Of a DNA stretch of 64,000 bases, positions 35,260-43,882 are shown one piece after another. The notes beneath the pieces are model-generated. The model did not search any database. It had not been told where the DNA came from and saw only the letters and a list, made by a program, of their open reading frames with translations. Every line of letters starts with the position of its first letter. Position 1 is the stretch's first letter. Made by a program: the position numbers and the translations under genes. Origin of the DNA: Rhodospirillales bacterium. GTDB taxonomy: Bacteria > Pseudomonadota > Alphaproteobacteria > Rhodospirillales > Defluviicoccaceae. The DNA is taken from the NCBI GenBank assembly GCA_016712595.1, contig JADJQT010000002.1, positions 992,001 through 1,056,000 of the forward strand, read 5' to 3'.

Positions 35260-35820
35260 TCAGAAGATGCCTTCGAGCAGCGCCTTGGGCTTTCTCTTGA
35301 TGGTGGGGATTTCCCCGGTGGTCAGCGGCCTGTTCAGCGCCTGGTTCTCCTGGATTCGCCGGGCTTCCTTCGCCGGGTCGACGACGTCGGCCGGCGGCGG
35401 CTCGTCAGACCAGAACATCAGCCGCTCGATCAGGCTTTGATCCGCCTCGGCGAGAATCGTCGATTCCTCGTTTACCTGCGCACGAATATCGTGTCGCGCC
35501 GTGGTGGCGCCCGTACGCTCAAGCAGGTCTTGCAGGCCGGGAGACGTGCCCGGACTTGCCGCCGGCGCAGCATTGGGCGCGGTGTTCAACACCGCCTGAC
35601 GGGCCGTCTCGCGCGGGGTCGCAGCCTGGCTCGCCGCGGTCGTTCCGGCCGGTGGCCGCAATCCGAAATCCGGCGGCATGCTGAGCGGCGCGCGGGAATA
35701 GACGGAGAACTCGTCCGGTGGCCGCTTGGCGCCGATGCCGAGGTCCTGCTTGACCCCCTCACATCCGACAAGTGCAACCAGTGCGGCGGTCATCGCGACT
35801 ATTCTTATGCGGTTTGTCAT
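35260..35820 (-). CDS. DUF3035 (BamF-like) lipoprotein
   Basis: This 186-residue protein starts MTNRIRIVAMTAALVALVGC: a short basic segment, a hydrophobic helix and a lipobox ending at Cys20. The mature part is Pro/Ala-rich, with RPPDEFSVYSRAPLSMPPDF, which marks the DUF3035 family of alphaproteobacteria (linked in Caulobacter to the outer-membrane assembly machinery as BamF). It would sit in the outer or inner membrane facing the periplasm. It overlaps lspA, the enzyme that processes lipoproteins, by four bases, a conserved neighbour pair. Target membrane is inference. Confidence 0.88.
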   Translation of the reverse strand: MTNRIRIVAMTAALVALVGCEGVKQDLGIGAKRPPDEFSVYSRAPLSMPPDFGLRPPAGTTAASQAATPRETARQAVLNTAPNAAPAASPGTSPGLQDLLERTGATTARHDIRAQVNEESTILAEADQSLIERLMFWSDEPPPADVVDPAKEARRIQENQALNRPLTTGEIPTIKRKPKALLEGIF

Positions 35821-36335
35821 TCCCGGGTTTCCCTGCCGAGCCCGGATCGCCGCTCCCGGCCGGTCGACGGACCGGTCAGCGAGTCGACGATCAGGACGAC
35901 TACGCCGAGCGTAATCGCCGAATCAGCGATATTGAATGCGGGCCAATGGTAACCCGCGACGTGCATGTCGAGAAAGTCGACGACCGCCCCCACGCGCAGC
36001 CGGTCGATCAGATTGCCGATGGCACCGCCGACGATGGCGCCAAGGCCATAGGCGAGGGGAAGGCGGTCGGCGCGGAACAGCCAGCCGAGGAGAAAAGCTA
36101 CGATGGCAAGGGCGATGAGCGGCAGGACCCACGACGGTAGCGGATCGCCGTGATTGAACATTCCGAAGCTGACGCCGCGGTTCCAGGTGAGCACGAGATT
36201 GAAGAAGGACGTCACCTCGATCACCCGCGGCGGTGTCATTACCGCCAGCACGATCCACGCCTTGCTTGCCTGATCGAGGGCGATGATCAGGATGGCGATG
36301 GCGAGCGCGCGCGCGAGCAGCGGCGATCGCTTCAT
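35817..36335 (-). CDS. lspA: Lipoprotein signal peptidase II
   Basis: This 172-residue inner-membrane aspartyl protease removes signal peptides from prolipoproteins. It has four hydrophobic helices and both catalytic motifs: GAIGNLIDRLRVG with the first Asp near residue 115, and FNIADSAITLGVVVL with the second near 135. The N-terminal TWNRGVSFGMF is the conserved WNxGxxFG motif. The start is ATG 36335, which overlaps the ileS stop (ATGA); the open frame continues upstream but only as an antisense-of-nothing extension without homology. The order ileS-lspA is widespread. Confidence 0.95.
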   Translation of the reverse strand: MKRSPLLARALAIAILIIALDQASKAWIVLAVMTPPRVIEVTSFFNLVLTWNRGVSFGMFNHGDPLPSWVLPLIALAIVAFLLGWLFRADRLPLAYGLGAIVGGAIGNLIDRLRVGAVVDFLDMHVAGYHWPAFNIADSAITLGVVVLIVDSLTGPSTGRERRSGLGRETRE

Positions 36336-39166
36336 TCGGCGGCCGCCCGGTGGCGGTCGACGGCATCGACGCAACGCCGGCACAAGCTCGGGTGCCGTGC
36401 GTCGATGCCCACGTCCGGCAGGATCTGCCAGCAGCGATCGCACTTCTCGCCTTGCGCGCGCTCGATGCGAACGGCGACGCCGGGAACGTCGGCGAGAGAG
36501 AATGCGTCCGCCGGTGGCTCGCCGTCGACGAAGCTTGCCGCCGAGGTGATCGCCAGTTCCGCCCAGTCGAGTCCTTCGGACGCGGCACGATCGGTGGCAT
36601 CGGCCCAGATGAGCGGATGCGTCTGCAGGCTGGAGCCGATGCGCTTTGCCGCCCGTTCGACCTCGATGGCGCCAGTAACGACACGACGGATCCGGCGTAC
36701 GGCCGCCCAGCGCAGGGCGAGCGCGTCATCGCGCCAGTTGGCGGGGATCTGCGGAAATTGGCGCAGGTGGACGCTTTCGTCCTCGCCCGGATGGCGCGCC
36801 AGCCAAGCCTCTTCGGCGGTGAAGCACAGAAATGGCGCCATCCATGCGGTCAGGCAGTCGAACACCGCATCGAGGACGGTGCGCACGGCGCGCCGTCGCG
36901 GCGAATCCGCCGGATCGCAATAGAGCGAATCCTTGCGAACGTCGAAATAGAACGCGGAAAGATCGACGGCACAGAACGCGTGCAAATCGGCGAAGACGCC
37001 GTGAAACTGCAGATCGGCACAGGCGCGTCGCAAGGTACCGTCGAGCTGCCAGAGCCGGTGCAGAACCCAGCGCTCCAACTCGGGCATCGCGTCGGGAGTG
37101 ACGCGCTCGTCCGCCACGAAGCCGTTGAGGTTGCCGAGAAGATAACGCAGCGTATTGCGCAGGCGCCGGTAGATGTCGGCGTGCTGCTTGAGGATCTCGG
37201 GACCGATGCGGAGGTCCTCGGAATAGTCGGAGCCAACGACCCACAGACGCAGAACGTCGGCGCCGTGCGTGTCGATGACGTTCTGCGGCGCGGTGATGTT
37301 GCCGAGCGATTTCGACATCTTCTGGCCGTCTTCGGCCATGACGAAGCCGTGGGTCAGCACCGCGTCGTAGGGTGCGCGGCCGCGAGTGCCGCAGGATTCG
37401 AGCAGGCTGGAATGGAACCAGCCGCGGTGCTGGTCGGAGCCTTCGAGATAAAGCGCCGCGGGCCAGCCGAGGTCGGCGCGCTCCTCGAGCACGAAGGTGT
37501 GGGTGCAGCCGGAATCGAACCAGACATCGAGGATGTCATAGACCGGCTCGTACTGCTCCGGATCGTGCTCGGGGGAGAGGAAACGGCGAGCGTCACCGGC
37601 GAACCAGGCGTCGGCGCCTTCGTCCTCGATCGCGGCGGCGATACGCTCGATCACCGCGGCATCGCGCAAGGGCTCGCCGGAGCGCTTGTCGACGAAAACG
37701 GTGATCGGGACTCCCCAGGCGCGCTGGCGGGAGACACACCAGTCGGGGCGGCTCTCGATCATGCCGCGCAGGCGGTTCTGGCCGCTTGCCGGCACGAAGC
37801 GGGTCTCGTCGATCGCCGCCAGCGCCGTGGCGCGCAGGCCGGTGCGGTCCATGCTGATGAACCACTGCGGCGTATTGCGGAAAATCAACGGCGCCTTCGA
37901 ACGCCACGAGTGCGGATAGCTATGCACCAGCTTACCGCTGGCGAGCAGCGCGCGCGCGTCCTCGAGTGCCTGGAGCACCAGGGCGTTGGCGTCGCCGTCC
38001 TTGCCGGACGGCGTCAGCACGCAATGGCCGGCGAACAGCGGTACGGTCTCGCAGTAGCGCCCGTCGGGTCCGACCGTGTCCGGCACCGGTACCCCGTGCC
38101 GCACCCCCAGATCCCAGTCGTCGGTGCCGTGACCGGGGGCGATATGCACGAAGCCCGAGCCGGTCTCGAGGTCGACGAAGCCCGCCGGCAGCAGCGGGAC
38201 GTCGAAGTCATAGCCGGATTCGAACAGGGGATGGCGGCAGACGGTGCCGGCGAGGTCCGCGCCGTCGATCTCGCCAAGCCGCAACCAATCGCTGATCTTC
38301 AGTTCGCCCTGCACCCGGTCGGCGAGGTCCGCACCGATGACCAGACGGTCGCCGGGGCGGACATGGCTGCCCTCGCGGACGACGGTCACCTCGAAGGTCG
38401 CGTACTCGAAGTCCGGCCCGTAGGCGATCGCCCGGTTGCCGGGGATGGTCCATGGTGTCGTCGTCCAGATCACCACCGAGGCACCGGTGAGCATCGGGTG
38501 CGAAGAATGATGGACCGGAAAGGCGACGAAGATCGTCGTCGAGGTATGATCGTGGTACTCGACCTCAGCCTCGGCGAGGGCGGTCTTTTCGACGACCGAC
38601 CACATGACCGGCTTCGCGCCCTTGTAGAGCGCGCCGCTCATGAGAAACTTGCCGAGCTCGCGGACGATCTGCGCCTCGGCATGGAAGTCCATCGTCGCGT
38701 AAGGGTGCGCCCAGTCACCGATGACGCCGAGGCGCTGGAACTCGCGACGCTGGACGTCGACCCAGCGCTCGGCAAAGGCACGGCATTCGCGCCGCAGCTC
38801 GAGAATCGGGACCTCATCCTTGCTGCGGCCCTTGGCGCGGTAGCCTTCCTCAATCTTCCATTCGATCGGCAGGCCGTGGCAATCCCAGCCGGGGACGTAG
38901 TTGGAATCCCGGCCGAGCATCTGCTGCGAACGGCTGACCACGTCCTTGAGGATCTTGTTGAGGGCATGGCCGATGTGCAGGTGGCCGTTGGCGTAAGGCG
39001 GGCCGTCGTGCAGCACGAAGCGCGGCCGGCCGGCCGCATCGGCGCGCTGCCGGCGCCAGAGATCGAGACGCTCCCAGCGGGCGAGAATCTCCGGTTCACG
39101 TTTCGGCAGGCCCGCCTTCATCGGGAAGGCGGTCAACGGCAGGAAAACAGTCGACTTATAATCCAC
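36332..39166 (-). CDS. ileS: Isoleucyl-tRNA synthetase
   Basis: This 944-residue class I aminoacyl-tRNA synthetase attaches isoleucine to its tRNA. It has the ATP-site HIGH motif at residues 64-67 and the KMSKS loop near residue 615 (KMSKSLGN), the large editing domain between them, and a C-terminal zinc finger (CDRCWQILPDVG, then LCRRCVDAVD) as in the E. coli type. Length is normal. It lies between ribF upstream (27 bases) and lspA downstream (ATGA overlap). A same-length open frame on the opposite strand is only a composition shadow. Confidence 0.98.
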   Translation of the reverse strand: MDYKSTVFLPLTAFPMKAGLPKREPEILARWERLDLWRRQRADAAGRPRFVLHDGPPYANGHLHIGHALNKILKDVVSRSQQMLGRDSNYVPGWDCHGLPIEWKIEEGYRAKGRSKDEVPILELRRECRAFAERWVDVQRREFQRLGVIGDWAHPYATMDFHAEAQIVRELGKFLMSGALYKGAKPVMWSVVEKTALAEAEVEYHDHTSTTIFVAFPVHHSSHPMLTGASVVIWTTTPWTIPGNRAIAYGPDFEYATFEVTVVREGSHVRPGDRLVIGADLADRVQGELKISDWLRLGEIDGADLAGTVCRHPLFESGYDFDVPLLPAGFVDLETGSGFVHIAPGHGTDDWDLGVRHGVPVPDTVGPDGRYCETVPLFAGHCVLTPSGKDGDANALVLQALEDARALLASGKLVHSYPHSWRSKAPLIFRNTPQWFISMDRTGLRATALAAIDETRFVPASGQNRLRGMIESRPDWCVSRQRAWGVPITVFVDKRSGEPLRDAAVIERIAAAIEDEGADAWFAGDARRFLSPEHDPEQYEPVYDILDVWFDSGCTHTFVLEERADLGWPAALYLEGSDQHRGWFHSSLLESCGTRGRAPYDAVLTHGFVMAEDGQKMSKSLGNITAPQNVIDTHGADVLRLWVVGSDYSEDLRIGPEILKQHADIYRRLRNTLRYLLGNLNGFVADERVTPDAMPELERWVLHRLWQLDGTLRRACADLQFHGVFADLHAFCAVDLSAFYFDVRKDSLYCDPADSPRRRAVRTVLDAVFDCLTAWMAPFLCFTAEEAWLARHPGEDESVHLRQFPQIPANWRDDALALRWAAVRRIRRVVTGAIEVERAAKRIGSSLQTHPLIWADATDRAASEGLDWAELAITSAASFVDGEPPADAFSLADVPGVAVRIERAQGEKCDRCWQILPDVGIDARHPSLCRRCVDAVDRHRAAAE

Positions 39167-39193
39167 GAAACTTGGTCCGCCTCAGGCGAGTGA

Positions 39194-40168
39194 TCAGGAT
39201 CGCGCCGCTCGCAGAACGGCTGGACCGTCCTCGGCTCCTAAGGTCCGGCGCGCCCGCGTACAGTCCTCGGCGATTTGTGCCCGCAAAAGCTCAAGACCGT
39301 CAAACTTCTTTTCTTCGCGCAGGAACGCGATGAGTTCGACGCGCAGTGTCCGGCCATAAAGATCGCCGGCGAAATCGAACAGGTGGGCCTCGAGCAAGGG
39401 TTCATGACCGCCGAAGGTCGGGCGCAGGCCGAGATTGGCGACGGCTGGCCATGCGAGGGTGCCGGTCTCATCCGTAAAGCATGCGCGCACCGCGTAGACG
39501 CCGTGCGCCGGGCGGACGTATTCGCCGAGCTTGATATTGGCCGTCGGGAAGCCGAGGGTCCTCCCGCGCTGATCACCGCTGACCACCTCGCCTTCAATGG
39601 CGAAAGGTCGGCCGAGCAGGTGAGCTGCGACGTCGGGTCGCCCCATGCGCAGATACTCGCGGATGCGGGTCGAGGAGAACGGCTCGCCGTCGTCATCCTT
39701 GATTTCGGGCACGCACGTAAAGCCGAAATCGAATTCGTCACCCATCCAAAGCAGCAGCTCGGGCGTCCCCTTGCGCCCGTGGCCAAACGCGAAGTCGTGA
39801 CCGCAGACGACGTGTCTTGCGCCCAGACCATGGACGAGCACGCGCTCGACGAAGGCTCGCGGCGCCGTGCGGGCGAATTCGCTGTCGAAGGGGATGACGA
39901 CCAGGGCCATCGGTCCGATCTCGCCGATCAGACGGACTTTCGCCGGATAGGGCGTCAGGCGGAACGGCGGCGTGCCCGGATCGAAGATGCTCTTCGGATG
40001 CGGCTCGAGGGTGAGAACGGCCCAGGGAATCGCTGCGGCGCCGGCAATACGCCCGGCTTCGCTGATCACTTCGTGGTGGCCGCGGTGGACACCGTCGAAA
40101 TTGCCGACGGCGACGGCGGCGCCGCGGATCTCGGACGGAAGGTTCTCGAAATGGCGAAAGACACGCAT
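39194..40168 (-). CDS. ribF: Bifunctional riboflavin kinase / FAD synthetase
   Basis: This 324-residue enzyme makes FMN from riboflavin and FAD from FMN. The FAD synthetase domain (about 1-185) shows AVAVGNFDGVHRGHHEVI with the nucleotidyl-transferase HxGH, then SSTRIREYLRMG. The kinase domain (about 190-310) has GEVVSGDQRGRTLGFPTANI and the ANLGLRPTFGG motif. The predicted start is ATG 40168. It is followed by ileS and separated from frd upstream by a terminator. Flavin demand from FrdA and the nitrate flavoproteins makes it a useful neighbour, but it is a housekeeping gene. Confidence 0.96.
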   Translation of the reverse strand: MRVFRHFENLPSEIRGAAVAVGNFDGVHRGHHEVISEAGRIAGAAAIPWAVLTLEPHPKSIFDPGTPPFRLTPYPAKVRLIGEIGPMALVVIPFDSEFARTAPRAFVERVLVHGLGARHVVCGHDFAFGHGRKGTPELLLWMGDEFDFGFTCVPEIKDDDGEPFSSTRIREYLRMGRPDVAAHLLGRPFAIEGEVVSGDQRGRTLGFPTANIKLGEYVRPAHGVYAVRACFTDETGTLAWPAVANLGLRPTFGGHEPLLEAHLFDFAGDLYGRTLRVELIAFLREEKKFDGLELLRAQIAEDCTRARRTLGAEDGPAVLRAARS

Positions 40169-40265
40169 GCCTGATTACGAGCGAAACGGGGCTTGCGGGT
40201 CAAGAGGCAAGCGTGAGACGGCCGTATCCGCCGGGGTTGAGGGGGGAAGAGCGCTGCGAAAACGA

Positions 40266-40296
40266 GGATCGCCGCGGCGGTTGGCCGCGGCGATCC
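40266..40296 (-). terminator. Intrinsic terminator of the frd operon
   Basis: A 12-bp perfect stem GGATCGCCGCGG (40266-40277) / CCGCGGCGATCC (40285-40296) with a 7-base loop is followed on the reverse strand by TCGTTTTC. It sits 44 bases after the frdD stop and before ribF. Confidence 0.75.
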
Positions 40297-40339
40297 GGAT
40301 CACACGGTCGAAACGGGACGGTACGGGCGCGCCGAGGCG

Positions 40340-40684
40340 TCAGATGCGCAGCAGGGCAATGATGGTGGCGATCGTTCCCAGCGCCGCGAGGCCATAGACG
40401 ATCACCGCGACGATGGTATCGGCACGGATGCCGAAATCGTGCGCGCAAACCCGCAAGCGGTGGGCGGCATGCCACACCGCAAGGCCGATGATCCCCAGCA
40501 GCGCCAGCTTGACGATCCACGTGCCGACGAAGTTGCTCATCCCCTCGTAGCTGAGCGCTCCGTCGAACAGGCCGAGCGCCGGCGCGAGATTGGTGACGAA
40601 CAACATCACCGGCAGGACGAACGCGGTCACCGTGCCGCCTGCGGCGAACAGGAACCAGGGAACTGCTTTTGCCGAACGCGCCAT
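40340..40684 (-). CDS. frdD: Fumarate reductase subunit D (membrane anchor)
   Basis: This 114-residue membrane protein has three hydrophobic helices. It matches E. coli FrdD in order and wording: FLFAAGGTVTAFVLPVMLF (helix 1), GLFDGALSYEGM, HAAHRLRVCAHDFGI, and a final YGLAALGTIATIIALL. It lacks the His pattern of SdhD-type haem anchors, so a fumarate reductase anchor is the right call. With FrdC it anchors FrdAB and holds the quinone site. One base separates it from frdC (40685). Confidence 0.9.
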   Translation of the reverse strand: MARSAKAVPWFLFAAGGTVTAFVLPVMLFVTNLAPALGLFDGALSYEGMSNFVGTWIVKLALLGIIGLAVWHAAHRLRVCAHDFGIRADTIVAVIVYGLAALGTIATIIALLRI

Positions 40685-40685
40685 C

Positions 40686-41081
40686 TTATGCCACTCCCGC
40701 CAGGATGAGAACGAATATGGATACGACGCCGAGCACGGCGTAGTGCGCGCCGACGATCAGGTTTCCCGGGACGAAGTGTTCTCCCTGCTGAATTCGCATC
40801 GCCTGGGGTACCGCCTTGAACCATGACATCGTGTGGACAACGAAGAAAGCGAAGGCAACGAGCGAAAAGATGACGACGAACGGGCTTTTCACGTAGTTGA
40901 TCCACGCCTGCCACGACTCCGGTCCGCCGGCAAGGCCGAACAGTCCATCGATCAGCAGCCACATATAAAGGGCGACGAAAACGGAACTGACTTCGTGCAG
41001 CATGTAGCTCTTGAACCGCGCGTGGGTCAAAAACCACGATGTCTTCGACATGTGTCGAACGTAAGGCTTGCGTCCGCTCAT
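40686..41081 (-). CDS. frdC: Fumarate reductase subunit C (membrane anchor)
   Basis: This 131-residue membrane protein starts MSGRKPYVRHMSKTSWFLTH (ATG 41081), closely matching E. coli FrdC (KRKPYVRPM). It has three hydrophobic segments (VSSVFVALYMWLLIDGLFGL, VFSLVAFAFFVVHTMSW, HYAVLGVVSIFVLILAGV). HTMSWFKAVPQAM corresponds to the HTKTWFELAPKAA stretch of the E. coli protein. Together with FrdD it forms the quinol-binding anchor. Longer in-frame starts upstream run through frdB and are not real. It begins one base beyond the frdB stop. Confidence 0.92.
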   Translation of the reverse strand: MSGRKPYVRHMSKTSWFLTHARFKSYMLHEVSSVFVALYMWLLIDGLFGLAGGPESWQAWINYVKSPFVVIFSLVAFAFFVVHTMSWFKAVPQAMRIQQGEHFVPGNLIVGAHYAVLGVVSIFVLILAGVA

Positions 41082-41082
41082 T

Positions 41083-41826
41083 TTACTTGCCTCCGATGCC
41101 GACGAGGGAGGTGAGGTAGTCGATGGCGCTGGTGAACTTCGCCTGCTGGATGGCGCCGGCCGGATCGACGTCCTTGGGGCAGACCACCGAGCATGCGCCG
41201 ACGAAGCTGCATTCCCAGACGCCTTCGTGGGCGGCGAGCACGTCCTCGCGAGCTTTGCGGCCAACGTCGCGGGAATCCATGTTGTAGCGGTGGGCGAGCG
41301 CCAGGGCGGCGGGGCCGATGAACTCCTGTTCGGTCAGCCCGTACTGTGGGCAGGCCGAGTAGCAGAGCAAGCAGTTGATGCACATGGAATACTGCTTGAA
41401 CGCCTTGAGCTGTGCCGGCGTCTGCAGGTATTCGCCCGCCGAGATCGGCTTTTCCTCCTTGGGGATGATGTAGGGTTTGACGCTTGCCAGCTTCTCGACG
41501 AAATCGTCGATGACGACGACGAGGTCGCGCTCGATCGGAAAGTTGTCGAGCGGCTCGACGCGGATCTTATCGCCGTAGTCGCGCAGGAACGCCTTGCACC
41601 CCAGCTTGGGCTCACCGTCGATCTTGTAGCCGCAACTGCCGCAGACGAACATGTGGCACGACCAGCGGAAGCTCAGCGTGCGGTCAATCTCGTCCTTGAC
41701 GTAGTTGAGCGCGTCGAGGACGACCCATTCCTCCTCACACGGCACCGTGTAGGTCTGGAACACCGGCTCCTTGTCCTGCTCCGGCCGGTAGCGGAGCACC
41801 TCGAGCTGAATGGTGCGCTGACTCAT
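41083..41826 (-). CDS. frdB: Fumarate reductase iron-sulfur subunit
   Basis: This 247-residue protein carries the three electron-transfer clusters. The [2Fe-2S] ligands follow C-x4-C-x2-C ... C (SCHMFVCGSCGYKID, then KLGC). The [4Fe-4S] and [3Fe-4S] ligands are in CINCLLCYSACPQYG and ECSFVGACSVVCPKDVDP. The wording GLTEQEFIGPAALALAHRYN and DPAGAIQQAKF matches E. coli FrdB closely, more than SdhB. It starts at ATG 41826, overlapping the frdA stop by four bases. It links FrdA flavin to the membrane anchor. Confidence 0.95.
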   Translation of the reverse strand: MSQRTIQLEVLRYRPEQDKEPVFQTYTVPCEEEWVVLDALNYVKDEIDRTLSFRWSCHMFVCGSCGYKIDGEPKLGCKAFLRDYGDKIRVEPLDNFPIERDLVVVIDDFVEKLASVKPYIIPKEEKPISAGEYLQTPAQLKAFKQYSMCINCLLCYSACPQYGLTEQEFIGPAALALAHRYNMDSRDVGRKAREDVLAAHEGVWECSFVGACSVVCPKDVDPAGAIQQAKFTSAIDYLTSLVGIGGK

Positions 41827-43586
41827 GCCTTCTGACCTCCCGCGGCGGCGCCGTAGACGCGCTCGGCCGGCTTTGACTTGGTGATGACCACGTCGAGATA
41901 ATCGATGCGCGGCGTGCCATCCGGGCTGTAATACGCCATCGAGTGCTTTAGATAGTTGACGTCGTCGCGGGCGACGAAGTCGAGCCGCTGGTGGGCACCG
42001 CGCGATTCCTTGCGCGCGATGGCCGACTGGGCGACCGTGTCCGCGCACTCGATCATCGCCCCCAGTTCGAGGGTTTGATAAAGGTCGGTATTGTAGACCG
42101 AGCTCTTGTCTTCGAGAGAGATTTCCTTATAGCGTTCACGGACTTCGGTGACGACATTACAGGTGTCGATCAGCGACTTCTCGTCGCGGTAGATGCCGCA
42201 TCCCTCTTCGAGGGCGGTATTCATCATCCGCCGCAGGTTTGCGACCCGCTCCTTGCCGCCCGGGCGCTTGAACAGTTCCTTCACCCGCTCCTCGGCGTCC
42301 GCCGCCAGGGCCGTGACCGCTCCGTCGGAGGGTTTTTTCGCCGTCTTGGCATACTCGATGGCGAAGCGTCCGGCGCGGGCGCCGAACACCAGCAACTCGC
42401 CCAGCGAATTGGAGCCCAGCCGGTTGGCGCCGTTGATGCTGACGCAGGCACATTCGCCCGCGGCGTAAAGACCCGGCACCGGGGTTGCGGCGTCGATATC
42501 GGTGTGAATGCCGCCCATCATGTAGTGAACGACCGGCCGGACGGGGACCAGGTCGGTGACCGGGTCGGCGGCGACGTAGGAGATTGACAGGTCGCGAACC
42601 AGCGGCAAGCGCTCGTTGATCAGTTTCTCGCCGAGGTGACGCATATCAAGCCAGACGACGTCGCCCCACTTGGTCGGCACTGTGCGGCCCTTTTTCTGTT
42701 CCTGCCAGAACGCCTGGCTGAGCCGGTCGCGCGGCCCCAGTTCCATCGCCTTCAGCACCGGTTTCGGCGTTTCCGGGCCGAGGCCGTAGTCCTGCAGGTA
42801 GCGATAGTTATCCTTGTTCAGCATGTAGCCGCCTTCACCGCGGCAGCCTTCCGTCAGCAGGATGCCCGAGCCCGGCAGGCCCGTCGGGTGGTACTGGACG
42901 AACTCCATGTCTTTGAGCGGTACGCCGGCGCGATAAGCCATCGCCATCCCGTCGCCGGTCTTGATGGCCCCGTTGGTGGTGAACGGGAAAATCCGTCCGG
43001 CCCCGCCGGAGCAGATGATCACCGACTTGGCGCGGAACAGCCGCATCTCGCCGGTGCGCATCTCGATGGCGGTACAGCCATGGCACACGCCGTCATCGAC
43101 GATGAGGTCCGTCGTGTAATACTCGTCGAAGCGCTTGATCGAGGGGTATTTCAGCGACGTCTGGAACAGCGTGTGCAGCATGTGGAAGCCGGTCTTGTCG
43201 GCGGCGTACCACGTGCGCATGATTTTCATGCCGCCGAACGGCCGCACGGCGACGTGCCCGGTGGATTCGCGGCTCCACGGGCAGCCCCAGTGCTCCAGTT
43301 GCAGGAGTTCGCTGGTGATCTCGTTGACGAATAATTCGACGGCGTCCTGATCGGTGAGCCAGTCACCGCCGCCCACGGTGTCGTCGAAATGATAGTTGAG
43401 GCTATCGTTGCTCTTGACCACGCCCGCCGCGCCGCCTTCGGCAGCACAGGTGTGGCTCCGCATCGGATAGACTTTAGACAGTAGCGCGATCGAGACGTTC
43501 GGATCGGCTTCGGCGACGGCGATCGCCGCGCGTAAGCCCGCTCCTCCCGCGCCAACGATGACGATGTCTGCATTGATGACGTGCAT
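41823..43586 (-). CDS. frdA: Fumarate reductase flavoprotein subunit
   Basis: This 587-residue subunit binds FAD covalently, likely through His45 in YPMRSHTCAAEGGAAGVV. It shows the dinucleotide fold (ADIVIVGAGGAGLRAAIA), MEFVQYHPTGLPGSGILLTE and the HTDIDAATPVPGLYAAGECA region with the active-site His, plus NRLGSNSLGELLVFGARAG. Subunit layout A-B-C-D and the membrane subunits point to E. coli-type quinol:fumarate reductase rather than succinate dehydrogenase, though direction cannot be proven by sequence. GGGAGAGG upstream of ATG 43586 is a good ribosome site. The operon promoter should be in 43587-43882. Confidence 0.93.
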   Translation of the reverse strand: MHVINADIVIVGAGGAGLRAAIAVAEADPNVSIALLSKVYPMRSHTCAAEGGAAGVVKSNDSLNYHFDDTVGGGDWLTDQDAVELFVNEITSELLQLEHWGCPWSRESTGHVAVRPFGGMKIMRTWYAADKTGFHMLHTLFQTSLKYPSIKRFDEYYTTDLIVDDGVCHGCTAIEMRTGEMRLFRAKSVIICSGGAGRIFPFTTNGAIKTGDGMAMAYRAGVPLKDMEFVQYHPTGLPGSGILLTEGCRGEGGYMLNKDNYRYLQDYGLGPETPKPVLKAMELGPRDRLSQAFWQEQKKGRTVPTKWGDVVWLDMRHLGEKLINERLPLVRDLSISYVAADPVTDLVPVRPVVHYMMGGIHTDIDAATPVPGLYAAGECACVSINGANRLGSNSLGELLVFGARAGRFAIEYAKTAKKPSDGAVTALAADAEERVKELFKRPGGKERVANLRRMMNTALEEGCGIYRDEKSLIDTCNVVTEVRERYKEISLEDKSSVYNTDLYQTLELGAMIECADTVAQSAIARKESRGAHQRLDFVARDDVNYLKHSMAYYSPDGTPRIDYLDVVITKSKPAERVYGAAAGGQKA

Positions 43587-43763
43587 TGACCTCTCCCGAT
43601 CCTCCTTCTTATCGTGCGCGCGGAGTATATCCCGGCTCTCTACGATTGCCAGTGCCGCCCGACTTTTGTCTCAGGGAAATCCGGCTGGTTTCTGCTCGAA
43701 GCAAGTATATTAGGGTTGAGCGAAGGATAGTCTTCAATGCGAACCGCTATTTATGTGCAGGTA

Positions 43764-43779
43764 AGGCGACCGGTCGCCT
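43764..43779. promoter_or_regulatory. 16-bp perfect palindrome between frdA and the integrase-like gene
   Basis: AGGCGACC-GGTCGCCT is perfectly self-complementary. It lies 178 bases upstream of frdA and 104 bases upstream of the divergent integrase-like gene. It could be an operator for either gene. No FNR-type box is seen in the spacer 43587-43882, which is otherwise unremarkable and slightly richer in A/T around 43690-43760. Confidence 0.4.
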
Positions 43780-43882
43780 GTTGCGCTCGCGCATGAGGAT
43801 TGTGGCGCTTCCCTCGCCGTTGCCGTACCGCTAGACTAACCGGTCACCAAGTCTGCTGGCACGGCGCCGGGAAGGACAGAAC

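Noticed and set aside
36350..39193. A 947-residue open frame on the forward strand
   Set aside because: It lies fully antisense to ileS, which has all synthetase motifs. The frame is open because of high GC and codon bias and shows no domain.
40340..43586. Naming the operon sdhABCD
   Set aside because: The two membrane anchors match FrdC and FrdD of E. coli rather than haem-binding SdhC/SdhD. Function in vivo could still be bidirectional.
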